From assembly GCA_934591705.1 (NCBI GenBank), contig CAKTPM010000010.1:1-57452 (forward strand): a stretch of DNA of 57,452 bases, given 5' to 3'. A program made the translations under genes and the position numbers. Shown here in pieces: positions 39,521 to 48,187 of this stretch. Positions within the stretch are counted from its first letter, which is position 1. Each line of letters starts with the position of its first letter. A model generated the notes under the pieces. The model did not search any database. It was not told the DNA's origin and saw only the letters and a list, made by a program, of their open reading frames with translations. The DNA is from an uncultured Oscillospiraceae bacterium (lineage in GTDB: Bacteria; Bacillota; Clostridia; Oscillospirales; Oscillospiraceae).

Positions 39521-41500
39521 ATGAGTAAAAAACTTGTCCGGGGCTTTCGTACCAACCTGGCCCTGTTCAGCATATGCCTTGTGGGCTTCATCCTCATCGC
39601 CATCCCCTTCTCACCGCTGCTGGCGGTGATCGAGGCGGTGGTGTCGGTGCTGGTGATCTATGTGGGCATCCGCCGGGACCACATGGCCCAGAAGAGCGTG
39701 CGGCAGTATATGGAGAAGGTCAACGGCGGGCTGGACAGCGCCCGCAGCAGCAACATGCTCTATACACCCCTGCCCATGCTGGTGTTCGACATCGCCTCCC
39801 GGGACATCCTCTGGGGCAACGATTCGTTCATGGCCCTCTTCTCCGGGTCGGAGAAGATGTTCGAGGCCTCGGTGGATGAGGTGCTCCCCAGCTTTGACAC
39901 CCACTGGCTCCTGGAGGGAAAGCGCGAGCGGCCGGAGCTTTTCACCTGGAACGGCCGCACCTACCGGGTCTTCGGCGCCCTGAGCCACCAGGAGGAGTAT
40001 ACCGGCGCCCTGGCCACCACCTACTGGATGGATGTCACCGACGCCGAGGAGATGCGCCAGACCCTGGACATGAGCCGCCCGGTGATGGCCATTTTGATGC
40101 TGGATAACTATGAGGAGCTCATCAAGTCCTGCGCCGAGGCCAAGCGCAGCGCCCTGCGGGCCGCCCTGGATGAAAAGCTCGGGGACTGGACGCAGCTCTC
40201 CGGCGGCCTGCTTTTGAGCTACGACCGGGACCGCTACCTCTTCCTCTTCGCCGAAAAGGATTATGAGACCTTTGCCGGGCAGAAGTTCGACATTCTCGAC
40301 TCCGTCCGGGAGATCACCACCGACAGCGGCGTCAACGCCACGCTCTCCATCGGCGTGGGCCGGGATGCCGACGACTATGAGGGCCTTTTCAAAAACGCCA
40401 ACATGGCACTGGAGATGGCCCTGAGCCGGGGCGGCGACCAGGCGGTGGTGAAGGACAAGAGCAACTTTGAGTTCTACGGCGGCCGCTCCAAGGCCACCGA
40501 GAAGCGCACCAAGGTGAAGTCCCGGGTGATGGCCAAGGCCCTGGGCGACATGATGGACGAGGCCGGGGCGGTGTATGTCATGGGCCACCAGTATGCGGAC
40601 ATGGACTCCCTGGGGGCGGCCATGGGCATCTGCTGCATCGCCCGCAAGCGGGGCAAGCCCTGCCAGATCGTCATCAACACCGAGAACAATGCCGCCCACC
40701 CGCTTTTGAACAGCGTGCGGGATGTGCCGGAGTATGCAGGCGTGTTCGTCTCCGGGGAGGCGGCCTTCCTCCACGCCCAGAGCAACACCCTCCTGGTGGT
40801 GGTGGATACCAACCGCCCCGCCAGCGTGGAGTCCGAGCAGCTTTTGGAGAGCTGCAACCGGGTGGCGGTCATCGACCACCACCGCCGGGGCAGCAGCTAC
40901 ATCGAGAAGATGGCCCTCAACTACCACGAGCCCTATGCCAGCTCCACCTGCGAGCTGGTGACGGAGCTGATGCAGTACCTCATCGAGCCCGGGGACATGC
41001 TCCGGGCCGAGGCCGAGGCGGTGCTGGCGGGCATCGTGCTGGACACCAAGAACTTTACCAACCGCACCGGCGGGCGCACCTTCGAGGCGGCGGCCTGGCT
41101 GCGCCGGGCAGGCGCCGACACCCAGGATGTCCAGCGGATGTTCCAAAGCGACCTGGGGGACATGGTCCTGCGCTATGACATCATCCGCCAGGCCCAGGTC
41201 TATCACGACGACATCGCCATGGTGGTCAGCGAGGAGGAGCTGCCCCGGGTCACCGCCGCCAAGGCGGCGGACGAGCTTTTGACCATCAAGGGGGTGGACG
41301 CCTCCATCGTCATGTACAAGAAGGACGACGGGGTCTATTTCTCCGCCCGCTCCTTAGGGGAGATCAATGTCCAGGTCATTCTGGAGACCCTGGGCGGCGG
41401 CGGCAACTCCACCACCGCCGGGGGCCAGGCGCCCAACATCTCCGTGGCGGACGCCAAGGCAAAGCTCCTGGAGGCCATCGACAAGTACTTTGAAGCGTAA
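39521..41500 (+). CDS. gdpP: GdpP-type cyclic-di-AMP phosphodiesterase
   Basis: A 659-residue membrane-bound DHH-DHHA1 enzyme that hydrolyses c-di-AMP to pApA. Two N-terminal TM helices (about 12-50), a PAS domain (~85-170), a degenerate GGDEF domain (~180-315), then the DHH core with H356, D360, D362, D429 and D452-H453-H454. DHHA1 ends with the GGGGN motif (TLGGGGNSTT). The GGDEF signature is replaced by LSRGGDQAVV. GGAGG precedes ATG 39521. It is upstream of rplI and dnaB, the conserved Firmicutes order. It controls osmolyte and cell-wall homeostasis through c-di-AMP. Confidence 0.94.
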   Translation: MSKKLVRGFRTNLALFSICLVGFILIAIPFSPLLAVIEAVVSVLVIYVGIRRDHMAQKSVRQYMEKVNGGLDSARSSNMLYTPLPMLVFDIASRDILWGNDSFMALFSGSEKMFEASVDEVLPSFDTHWLLEGKRERPELFTWNGRTYRVFGALSHQEEYTGALATTYWMDVTDAEEMRQTLDMSRPVMAILMLDNYEELIKSCAEAKRSALRAALDEKLGDWTQLSGGLLLSYDRDRYLFLFAEKDYETFAGQKFDILDSVREITTDSGVNATLSIGVGRDADDYEGLFKNANMALEMALSRGGDQAVVKDKSNFEFYGGRSKATEKRTKVKSRVMAKALGDMMDEAGAVYVMGHQYADMDSLGAAMGICCIARKRGKPCQIVINTENNAAHPLLNSVRDVPEYAGVFVSGEAAFLHAQSNTLLVVVDTNRPASVESEQLLESCNRVAVIDHHRRGSSYIEKMALNYHEPYASSTCELVTELMQYLIEPGDMLRAEAEAVLAGIVLDTKNFTNRTGGRTFEAAAWLRRAGADTQDVQRMFQSDLGDMVLRYDIIRQAQVYHDDIAMVVSEEELPRVTAAKAADELLTIKGVDASIVMYKKDDGVYFSARSLGEINVQVILETLGGGGNSTTAGGQAPNISVADAKAKLLEAIDKYFEA

Positions 41501-41527
41501 CATATACCATATAAAGGAGATACCGAT

Positions 41528-41977
41528 ATGAAAATCATTCTTACACAGGACATCCGCGGCAAGGGCAAGAAGGGCCAGATGATCGAGGCCGCCGAGGGCT
41601 ACGCCCGCAACTTCCTGATCCCCAAGGGGCTGGCGGTTTTGGCCAGCGCCGAAAATGTCAACACCATGAAGATGCAGCAGAAGGCCAAGGCCAAGGCGGA
41701 TGCCGAGGCAAAGGCCGCCGCCGAGACCATTGCCGAGGCCCTCAAGGGCGCCATGGTGAAGATCGCCGCCAAGGGCGGTGAGGGCGGCAAGCTCTTCGGC
41801 GCCGTCACCGGCAAGGAGATCGCCGCGGCCCTGAAGGAGCAGTATCAGATGGAGGTGGACCCCAAGAAGCTGATCCTGGAGGAGCCCATCAAGTCCTTCG
41901 GCACCTATCAGGTGAAGGCCAAGCTGGGCTATGAGGTCAGCGGCCTGGTGAATGTGCTGGTCACCGAGGAGAAGTGA
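41528..41977 (+). CDS. rplI: 50S ribosomal protein L9
   Basis: A 149-residue 23S rRNA-binding protein at the L1-stalk side of the large subunit. The N-terminal domain MKIILTQDIRGKGKKGQMIE and the following EGYARNFLIPKGLA (residues 21-40 region) is the family signature. A long helix (about 41-75, Ala/Lys rich) links it to the C-terminal domain. AAAGGAG before ATG. It lies 27 bp downstream of gdpP and 43 bp before dnaB. Confidence 0.96.
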   Translation: MKIILTQDIRGKGKKGQMIEAAEGYARNFLIPKGLAVLASAENVNTMKMQQKAKAKADAEAKAAAETIAEALKGAMVKIAAKGGEGGKLFGAVTGKEIAAALKEQYQMEVDPKKLILEEPIKSFGTYQVKAKLGYEVSGLVNVLVTEEK

Positions 41978-42020
41978 CCGCCGCCCCGGGCAGGTGAGAT
42001 TTTAAGACGGAGGCGCGATT

Positions 42021-43370
42021 ATGGCGACGGACGAATTATTGCTGCGGGCGCTGCCCCATTCCTCGGAGGCCGAGCAGGCCGTGCTGGGCGCGATGCTCAT
42101 TGACGCCAACTGCGTCAAGGATGTGATGGAGCTGCTGCGCCCGGAGGACTTCTATCTCCGGCAGAACCGCGACATCTTTGAGACCATCCACCATATGTTC
42201 CTCTACTCCCGGCCCATCGACGGCGTCACCGTGGCCGAGGAGATGGAGAAGACCGGGCTGGCGGCGGACAATACCCGCTCGTACCTGGCCCAGATGATGG
42301 ATGTGACCCCCACCTCCGCCAATGTGCTGGAATACGCCCGCATCGTGCAGGACAAGGCGCTCATGCGGCAGGTGGCCTCCACCGCCGCGGATATCACCGC
42401 CATGGTGCAGGAGGGCGTGGGCACGGCCCAGGACATGCTGGAGAGCGCCGAGCAGAAGGTATACGCCATCCGCCGGGGCCGCAGCAACCAGGGCATGATC
42501 CCGGTGAGCGCGGTGCTGCAGGATGTGATGGCCCACCTGGCGGAGCTCACCGCCAGCGGCGGTAAGACCGTCCCCGGTGTGCCCACGGGCCTCTCGGCCC
42601 TGGATGAGAAGATCAACGGCATGGGCCGCTCGGACCTTTTGCTGCTGGCGGCCCGGCCCGGCATGGGCAAGACCTCCATGGCGCTGAATGTGGCCCTCAA
42701 CGCCGCCAAGAGCACCGGCAAGACCGTGGCCATCTTTTCCCTGGAAATGTCCAAGGAGCAGCTGGTGACCCGGCTGGTGGCCAGCGAGGGGCTCATCGAG
42801 AACCAGCGCCTGGTCACCGGCAACCTTCGGGAGGCCGACTGGCAGAAGATCGCCGAGGCCGCCTCCACTCTCAGCCGCCTGGACATCCGCATTGACGATA
42901 ACCCCCTGCTGACGGTGGCGGACATGAACGCCAAGTGCCGCCGCCTGGAGGATCTGGGCCTGGTGGTCATCGACTACCTGCAGCTGATGACCTCCGCCGG
43001 CGGCCGGGGCTACCAGGGCGAAAACCGCCAGCAGGCCGTCAGCGATATCAGCCGCATGCTGAAGATCATGGCCAAGGAGCTGCAGGTGCCGGTGGTGTGC
43101 CTGAGCCAGCTGAGCCGTGCCAACGAAAAGCGGGACGACAAGCGTCCCATGCTCTCCGACCTGCGGGAATCCGGCGCCATCGAGCAGGATGCCGACCTGG
43201 TGCTGTTCCTCTATCGGGACGATTACTACAACGCCGACTCCGAGAAGCACAACATCGCCGAGTGCATCGTGGCCAAAAACCGCCACGGCGAGACCGGCAA
43301 GGTGGAGCTGCGCTGGATGCCGGAATACACCACCTTCGGCACCCTGGAAAACCGCTACGAGGAAGAATAA
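42021..43370 (+). CDS. dnaB: Replicative DNA helicase DnaB
   Basis: A 449-residue hexameric helicase that unwinds DNA at the replication fork. The N-terminal DnaB domain (~8-110: LPHSSEAEQAVLGAMLIDAN) and RecA-like C-terminal domain with Walker A ARPGMGKTS (211-219), VVIDYLQLM (Walker B) and SDLRESGAIEQDADLVLFLY are complete. The gene ends in TAA directly abutting the tilS ATG. Named dnaC in Bacillus nomenclature. No intein is present. Confidence 0.96.
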   Translation: MATDELLLRALPHSSEAEQAVLGAMLIDANCVKDVMELLRPEDFYLRQNRDIFETIHHMFLYSRPIDGVTVAEEMEKTGLAADNTRSYLAQMMDVTPTSANVLEYARIVQDKALMRQVASTAADITAMVQEGVGTAQDMLESAEQKVYAIRRGRSNQGMIPVSAVLQDVMAHLAELTASGGKTVPGVPTGLSALDEKINGMGRSDLLLLAARPGMGKTSMALNVALNAAKSTGKTVAIFSLEMSKEQLVTRLVASEGLIENQRLVTGNLREADWQKIAEAASTLSRLDIRIDDNPLLTVADMNAKCRRLEDLGLVVIDYLQLMTSAGGRGYQGENRQQAVSDISRMLKIMAKELQVPVVCLSQLSRANEKRDDKRPMLSDLRESGAIEQDADLVLFLYRDDYYNADSEKHNIAECIVAKNRHGETGKVELRWMPEYTTFGTLENRYEEE

Positions 43371-44669
43371 ATGGATCTTGTGCCCTTCATGGAACAATGG
43401 CATATGCTGCCGGAGCCGGGCGAGCGGGTGCTGGTGGCCGTCAGCGGCGGCCGGGACTCCCTGTGCCTTCTGCAGTATCTCCATGACCTGGGGCGGGAGC
43501 GGGGCTTTGCCGTGGCCGCCGGGCACCTGAACCACGCCATGCGCCCCGAGGCGGACGCCGACGAGGAATTTGTAAGGGACTTCTGCCGCCGGCGGGACAT
43601 CCCCTTTTACAGCCAAAGGGTGCCTGTTTATGAAATGGCCCGGCAGTGGGGCCTGACGGTGGAGGAGGCGGGCCGCCGGGCGCGCTATACCTTCTTGGAG
43701 CGCACCGCGGCGGATATCGACGCCGGGCACATCGCCACGGCCCACCACCTGCAGGATCAGGCGGAGACGGTGCTTCTGCACCTCCTGCGGGGCACCGGCC
43801 CCGAGGGGCTGGGGGGCATCCCCCCGGTGCGGGGAAAATTCATCCGCCCCCTTTTGGAGACCTCCCGGGAGGAGATCGAGGCCTATAACGCCTCCCAGCG
43901 GATCGAAAACATCGTGGATTCCACCAACGAGGATGTACATTATGCCCGCAACCGCCTGCGGCTGCGGGTGTGGCCGGAGCTGCTGCAGATCAATCCCGCG
44001 GCGGCCCGGAATATCGCCCGGTGCGGCGCCATCGCCCGCCGGGAGAGCGAGTATCTCAATGAACTGGCCGCGCAAAGCCTGCCCGAGACGGGCACGGACA
44101 TTTCCTGCGCGGCGCTTCTGCGCGCCGATGAGGTGCTGCGGCGGCGGATGGTGCGCCTGCTGTTAGAGCGCCTCCCCGCCGGGAAGAAGGATGTGACGGC
44201 GGGGCATATCGACGCCGTTTTGCGCCTGGCCGAGACCGGCGGCGTGCTGGCTCTCCCCGCGGGGATGCAGGCGGTGTGCCGCCGGGGCCGGCTCACCCTG
44301 GAGCTGGCGGACAGCGGCCCCGGGCCCCTGTCCCTTCACCCGGGGGAGAACCGCTGGGGCGCCTGGCGCATCCTGCTCAGCGACACGCCCCTGCCCGGGG
44401 CCGCGGCGCTGACCGTGCCGCCGGGGAGCGAGCTCACCGCCCGGCTCTGGCAGGGCGCCGACCGCCTGCGGCTGCCGGGCAGCCGGGGGAGCCGCAGCGT
44501 AAAGCGGCTTTTGGCCGACAGTGGCCTTCTGCCGGAGAGGCGCCGGGAGATCCCGGTGATCTGCGTGGACGGCCGGGCGGCCTATCTGCCCGGCGTGGGC
44601 ATCGACGAGGTATTTCTGCCGCCGGCGGGCGGCGTGAGGAAATATATGCAATTATTACAGGATGAATAA
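43371..44669 (+). CDS. tilS: tRNA(Ile)-lysidine synthase
   Basis: A 432-residue ATP-dependent enzyme that converts C34 of the tRNA-Ile CAU anticodon to lysidine so that AUA is read as Ile. The PP-loop motif SGGRDSL is at 25-31, with GHLNHAMR and AHHLQDQAETVLLHLLRGTG typical of TilS. C-terminal domains near 310-432 bind tRNA. Its ATG begins right after the dnaB stop codon. Its 3' end overlaps the hpt upstream region, continuing the operon. Confidence 0.94.
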   Translation: MDLVPFMEQWHMLPEPGERVLVAVSGGRDSLCLLQYLHDLGRERGFAVAAGHLNHAMRPEADADEEFVRDFCRRRDIPFYSQRVPVYEMARQWGLTVEEAGRRARYTFLERTAADIDAGHIATAHHLQDQAETVLLHLLRGTGPEGLGGIPPVRGKFIRPLLETSREEIEAYNASQRIENIVDSTNEDVHYARNRLRLRVWPELLQINPAAARNIARCGAIARRESEYLNELAAQSLPETGTDISCAALLRADEVLRRRMVRLLLERLPAGKKDVTAGHIDAVLRLAETGGVLALPAGMQAVCRRGRLTLELADSGPGPLSLHPGENRWGAWRILLSDTPLPGAAALTVPPGSELTARLWQGADRLRLPGSRGSRSVKRLLADSGLLPERRREIPVICVDGRAAYLPGVGIDEVFLPPAGGVRKYMQLLQDE

Positions 44670-44679
44670 GGAGAGCGAC

Positions 44680-45237
44680 ATGAGAAAAAGCAATATGGAG
44701 AAGGACATACTCAAGGTTCTGCTGACCGAGGAGCAGCTCAAGGCCCGCATCGAGGAGATGGGCGCGGAGCTCTTTGAGCAGTACAAGGATAAGGAGCCCC
44801 CCATGTTCGTGGGCGTGCTCAACGGCTGCTTTGTGTTTATGGCCGATCTGATGCGGGCCGCCCAGCTCAAGAGCGAGGTGGAGTTCATCAGCGTGTCGTC
44901 CTATAAAAACGCCACCAAGTCCTCCGGCGTGGTGCAGATCACCCGGGACCTGCAGCGGGACATCACCGGCCGGGATATCATCCTGGTGGAGGACATTCTT
45001 GACAGCGGCAATACGCTCTACTTCCTGCGCAGCTACATGATGGCCAAGGGCGCCCGCTCCATCAAGGTCGTGACCCTGCTGGATAAGCCCTCCCGCCGGG
45101 AAAAGCCCATCACCCCCGACCTCTCCGGCTTCGAGGTGCCCGATGAGTTCGTGGTGGGCTTCGGTCTGGACTACTGCCAGCAGTACCGCAACATGCCCTA
45201 TATCGGCGTCCTGAAGCCGGAGGTCTACAGCAAGTGA
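44680..45237 (+). CDS. hpt: Hypoxanthine-guanine phosphoribosyltransferase
   Basis: A 185-residue purine salvage enzyme making IMP/GMP from hypoxanthine/guanine and PRPP. PRPP-binding motif LVEDILDSGNTL (about 102-113); conserved VGVLNGCFVFMADLMRA near 44-60; C-terminal DEFVVGFGLDYCQQYRNMPY. AAGGAG (44667-44672) fits ATG 44680; an in-frame ATG at 44662 overlaps tilS and lacks an RBS. tilS-hpt-ftsH is a conserved Firmicutes cluster. Confidence 0.95.
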   Translation: MRKSNMEKDILKVLLTEEQLKARIEEMGAELFEQYKDKEPPMFVGVLNGCFVFMADLMRAAQLKSEVEFISVSSYKNATKSSGVVQITRDLQRDITGRDIILVEDILDSGNTLYFLRSYMMAKGARSIKVVTLLDKPSRREKPITPDLSGFEVPDEFVVGFGLDYCQQYRNMPYIGVLKPEVYSK

Positions 45238-45260
45238 GTAAAGGAGGGGAAGCATCCCCT

Positions 45261-45833
45261 ATGGAAGAGAACAACAAGCCAAAGGAAAAAATGACCCTTG
45301 CCTTATTTTGGAAGGAGTGGCGGGGCGTGCTGTTGGCCCTGGCCATCGTATTTGTGGTGTGCAAGCTGGTCCTGCAGCTGGCCTGGGTGCCCAGCGGCTC
45401 CATGGAGACCACCCTGCCCACCCGGACCCTTATCGTGGGCTGGCGCCTGAGCTACCTGGTGGCCGACCCGGTGCCGGAGCGGGGTGAGATCGTCACCTTC
45501 TGGAGCGATGAGCTGGACGAGCTGCTGGTCAAGCGGGTCATCGGCCTGCCCGGCGACACCGTGACCTTTGCAGACGGCTATGTATATGTCAACGGAGAAC
45601 GGCTCAACGAATGGTATCTCCAGGCCCCCGGCACCACGGAGTGCGATAAGACCTTCACCGTGCCGGAGGGCTGCTTCCTGCCCATGGGGGATAACCGCAC
45701 CGGCTCCTTCGACGCCCGGGGCTGGGCGAACCCCTACATCCCGGTGGGAAAGCTCCAGGCCCGCACGCTGCTGGCGGTCTCCTTCGGGAAGGACCACGCC
45801 TGGCAGGGCGTCCACTGGATGATAGGGAGGTAA
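45261..45833 (+). CDS. lepB: Type I signal peptidase
   Basis: A 190-residue membrane-anchored serine protease that removes signal peptides. One TM helix lies near 23-43. The Ser/Lys dyad is Ser47 (VPSGSMETTL) and Lys91 (LLVKRVIGLPGDTV). The C-terminal box PMGDNRTGSFDARGWG-like is complete. AAGGAGGGG lies 11 bp before ATG 45261; the frame is open to a GTG at 45234 that overlaps hpt. It is inserted between hpt and ftsH, which are usually adjacent. Confidence 0.93.
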   Translation: MEENNKPKEKMTLALFWKEWRGVLLALAIVFVVCKLVLQLAWVPSGSMETTLPTRTLIVGWRLSYLVADPVPERGEIVTFWSDELDELLVKRVIGLPGDTVTFADGYVYVNGERLNEWYLQAPGTTECDKTFTVPEGCFLPMGDNRTGSFDARGWANPYIPVGKLQARTLLAVSFGKDHAWQGVHWMIGR

Positions 45834-45836
45834 CAC

Positions 45837-47672
45837 ATGCAGGAGAGACGCAAGCTCGGCTTCGGCGGCATCATGCTGATGCTGCTGGCGCTTATATTCG
45901 CCCTGAACCTTATCTCCTCCGTCCGGCGCAGCGGCGCCATCAGCTACGGCGAGATGCGCCGGCTCTTTGAGCAGGAGAAGGTCCGCTCCTTCACCGTGGA
46001 GGACACCACCCTCCGGGCCAAGCTCACCGACGGCAGCGAGATCACCTGCCTGCTGAACAGCTTCGATGTCTTTTATAATGACATGAACGACCTGGTGGTG
46101 GCCCAGCATGAAAAGGGCACCCTGGAGGACTACAATTACTATGCCGACCATTCGACCGGCTGGATCCGGATGCTTTTGCCCTATGTGCTGGCGGTGATGG
46201 CCTTCATCCTTCTGATGAACCTCATCACCCGGACGGCGGGAGGCGGCATGGGCGGCGTAAACGACAAGATGGCCCACTTCGGCGATGCCCGGGTCCACTC
46301 CATCCCCCAGGGGGACAAGAGGGTCACCTTCCGGGATGTGGCCGGCGCCGACGAGGAGAAAGAAGAGCTCCGGGAGATCGTGGACTTCCTCCGGGAGCCG
46401 GATAAATTCACCGCCCTGGGTGCGCATATCCCCAAGGGGGTGCTGCTGGTGGGCCCTCCGGGCACCGGAAAGACCCTCCTGGCCAAGGCCGTGGCCGGGG
46501 AGGCGGAGGTGAAGTTCCTGTCCATCTCCGGCTCCGACTTTGTGGAGATGTATGTGGGTGTGGGCGCCAGCCGCGTCCGGGATCTCTTCGCCCAGGCCAA
46601 GAAGGACGCCCCGGCCATTGTGTTCATCGATGAGATCGACGCTGTGGGCCGCCAGCGGGGCAGCGGCTTGGGCGGCGGCCACGACGAGCGGGAGCAAACG
46701 CTCAACCAGCTCCTGGTGGAGATGGATGGATTTGCCCACAACGAGGGCGTGGTGGTGCTGGCCGCCACCAACCGGGTGGACATCCTGGATCCGGCGCTCC
46801 TGCGGCCCGGCCGCTTTGACCGCCAGGTCTATGTGGGCCTTCCCGACATCCGGGGCCGGGAGGAGATCCTGAAGGTCCACGCCCGGGAAAAGCCCCTGGC
46901 GGAGGATGTGGACCTCCAGAAGGTGGCCCAGGGCACCCCGGGCTTTACCGGCGCGGATCTGGAGAACCTCCTCAACGAGGCGGCCCTCCTGGCCGGGCGG
47001 CACAACGAAAAGGCCATCACCAAGGCGGATATCGACCAGTCGGTCATCAAGGTCATCGCCGGCCCCGAAAAGCACAGCCGTGTCATTCCCGAGAAGGAGC
47101 GGCAGCTCACCGCCTATCACGAGGCGGGCCACGCCATCGTCATGCGGGCCCTGCCGGAGCATGACCCGGTGCATCAGATCACCATCGTTCCCCGGGGGCA
47201 GGCAGGCGGCATGACCATCTCCCTGCCGGAGGAGGACAGGAGCTACCTCAGCCGCCAGTACATGCTCCAGCAGATCGTGTCCCTGCTGGGCGGCCGGGCC
47301 GCCGAGGCCCTGATGCTGGGGGATATCTCCACCGGCGCCAGCAACGATATCCAGCGGGCCACCGCCATGGCCCGGAAGATGGTGGGCACCTACGGCATGT
47401 CCGAGAAGCTGGGCACCGTGGCCTTTGATGCCGGCCACAGCGAGGTCTTTGTGGGCAAATCCATGGCCCAGACCCGCCCCTATTCCGAGCAGACCGCCGC
47501 CGTCATGGACCAGGAGATCCGCTCCATCATCGACGGCGCCTACGCCCAGGCCCAGGACATCCTCCGGGAATACCGGCCCCAGCTCACCGCCGTGGCGGAG
47601 TACCTTCTCCAGCACGAGACCATGGAGAGCGATGTCTTCGAGCGCATTTTTGCGGAAAAGTCGCCGACATAA
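45837..47672 (+). CDS. ftsH: ATP-dependent zinc metalloprotease FtsH
   Basis: A 611-residue membrane-anchored AAA+ protease for quality control of membrane and short-lived proteins. TM1 ~10-27, a short extracytoplasmic domain, TM2 ~113-131. AAA domain: Walker A GPPGTGKT (206-213), Walker B IVFIDEIDAVG, second region of homology ATNRVDILDPALLRPGRFDR. Zinc site HEAGH (428-432). AGGGAGG precedes the ATG. It is the last gene of the gdpP-ftsH run and is followed by a strong terminator. The C-terminus is shorter than E. coli FtsH, as usual in Firmicutes. Confidence 0.96.
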   Translation: MQERRKLGFGGIMLMLLALIFALNLISSVRRSGAISYGEMRRLFEQEKVRSFTVEDTTLRAKLTDGSEITCLLNSFDVFYNDMNDLVVAQHEKGTLEDYNYYADHSTGWIRMLLPYVLAVMAFILLMNLITRTAGGGMGGVNDKMAHFGDARVHSIPQGDKRVTFRDVAGADEEKEELREIVDFLREPDKFTALGAHIPKGVLLVGPPGTGKTLLAKAVAGEAEVKFLSISGSDFVEMYVGVGASRVRDLFAQAKKDAPAIVFIDEIDAVGRQRGSGLGGGHDEREQTLNQLLVEMDGFAHNEGVVVLAATNRVDILDPALLRPGRFDRQVYVGLPDIRGREEILKVHAREKPLAEDVDLQKVAQGTPGFTGADLENLLNEAALLAGRHNEKAITKADIDQSVIKVIAGPEKHSRVIPEKERQLTAYHEAGHAIVMRALPEHDPVHQITIVPRGQAGGMTISLPEEDRSYLSRQYMLQQIVSLLGGRAAEALMLGDISTGASNDIQRATAMARKMVGTYGMSEKLGTVAFDAGHSEVFVGKSMAQTRPYSEQTAAVMDQEIRSIIDGAYAQAQDILREYRPQLTAVAEYLLQHETMESDVFERIFAEKSPT

Positions 47673-47682
47673 ATACACGGAG

Positions 47683-47720
47683 GAACGCCTGCAGGGGACT
47701 GCAGGCGTTCTTTTTGTGCA
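47683..47720 (+). terminator. Terminator of the gdpP-ftsH operon
   Basis: GAACGCCTGCAG-GGGA-CTGCAGGCGTTC followed by T5. Confidence 0.92.
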
Positions 47721-47783
47721 AATCGGGCGAAAAAGGACGGGATTTCCCGGCGGTAAAATGGCGGCTTTGTGCAAAATCACGAA

Positions 47784-47812
47784 GGGGCTGTCCCCCAAAG
47801 AGGGACAGCCCC
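47784..47812. repeat. Intergenic hairpin
   Basis: GGGGCTGTCCC pairs perfectly with GGGACAGCCCC around a 7-nt loop; no T tract. It may be a dispersed hairpin element. The rest of 47813-48100 is AT-rich with no gene; it contains ATGTTA-TTTTTT-TAACAT (47942-47959) and TTTTC-TG-GAAAA (47908-47919). Confidence 0.5.
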
Positions 47813-48072
47813 GACCTGCCGCCGCCGTGGCCGGAGGCGCCATGACCAGCATTACAGGCGAGTGTGAAAAAAGTTTATATACAGGGGAAAAATAGGAAAA
47901 AATTCCGTTTTCTGGAAAAGAATTTGCCGATTTTTTCAAAAATGTTATTTTTTTAACATCTTCCGCAAGAACCCTCCGCCCGGGGTGGCAGGAAAGGGCA
48001 GAGAAATGTGTTTTCAACACGAGGACATTTATGCGCCGTACAACGACTTTTGGGACTGCCGCTCCGGCGTTT

Positions 48073-48089
48073 TCCGAAAGAATTTCGGA
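48073..48089. promoter_or_regulatory. Perfect inverted repeat upstream of the liv promoter
   Basis: TCCGAAA-GAA-TTTCGGA, ending 11 bp before the -35. It partly matches the CodY box (TTTTC-GAAA core at 48070-48079). Candidate operator of the branched-chain amino acid transport operon. Confidence 0.45.
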
Positions 48090-48100
48090 GCAAGTCACAA

Positions 48101-48129
48101 TTGTATTTTAAAGAGCGCTCCGCTAAAAT
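48101..48129 (+). promoter_or_regulatory. Promoter of the liv operon
   Basis: TTGTAT (48101-48106), 17 bp, TAAAAT (48124-48129). The leader carries a TATCGGGG/CCCCGATA hairpin (48140-48162) just before the RBS. Confidence 0.8.
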
Positions 48130-48187
48130 GATAGTGTTCTATCGGGGGGGAAAGCCCCGATAAGAGAGAATTTTAGGAGGAAACAGC

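Noticed and set aside
45303..48098. A 931-codon open frame antisense to lepB and ftsH
   Set aside because: Same effect as above: composition-driven, no RBS, no recognisable domain, and it runs through two certain genes.
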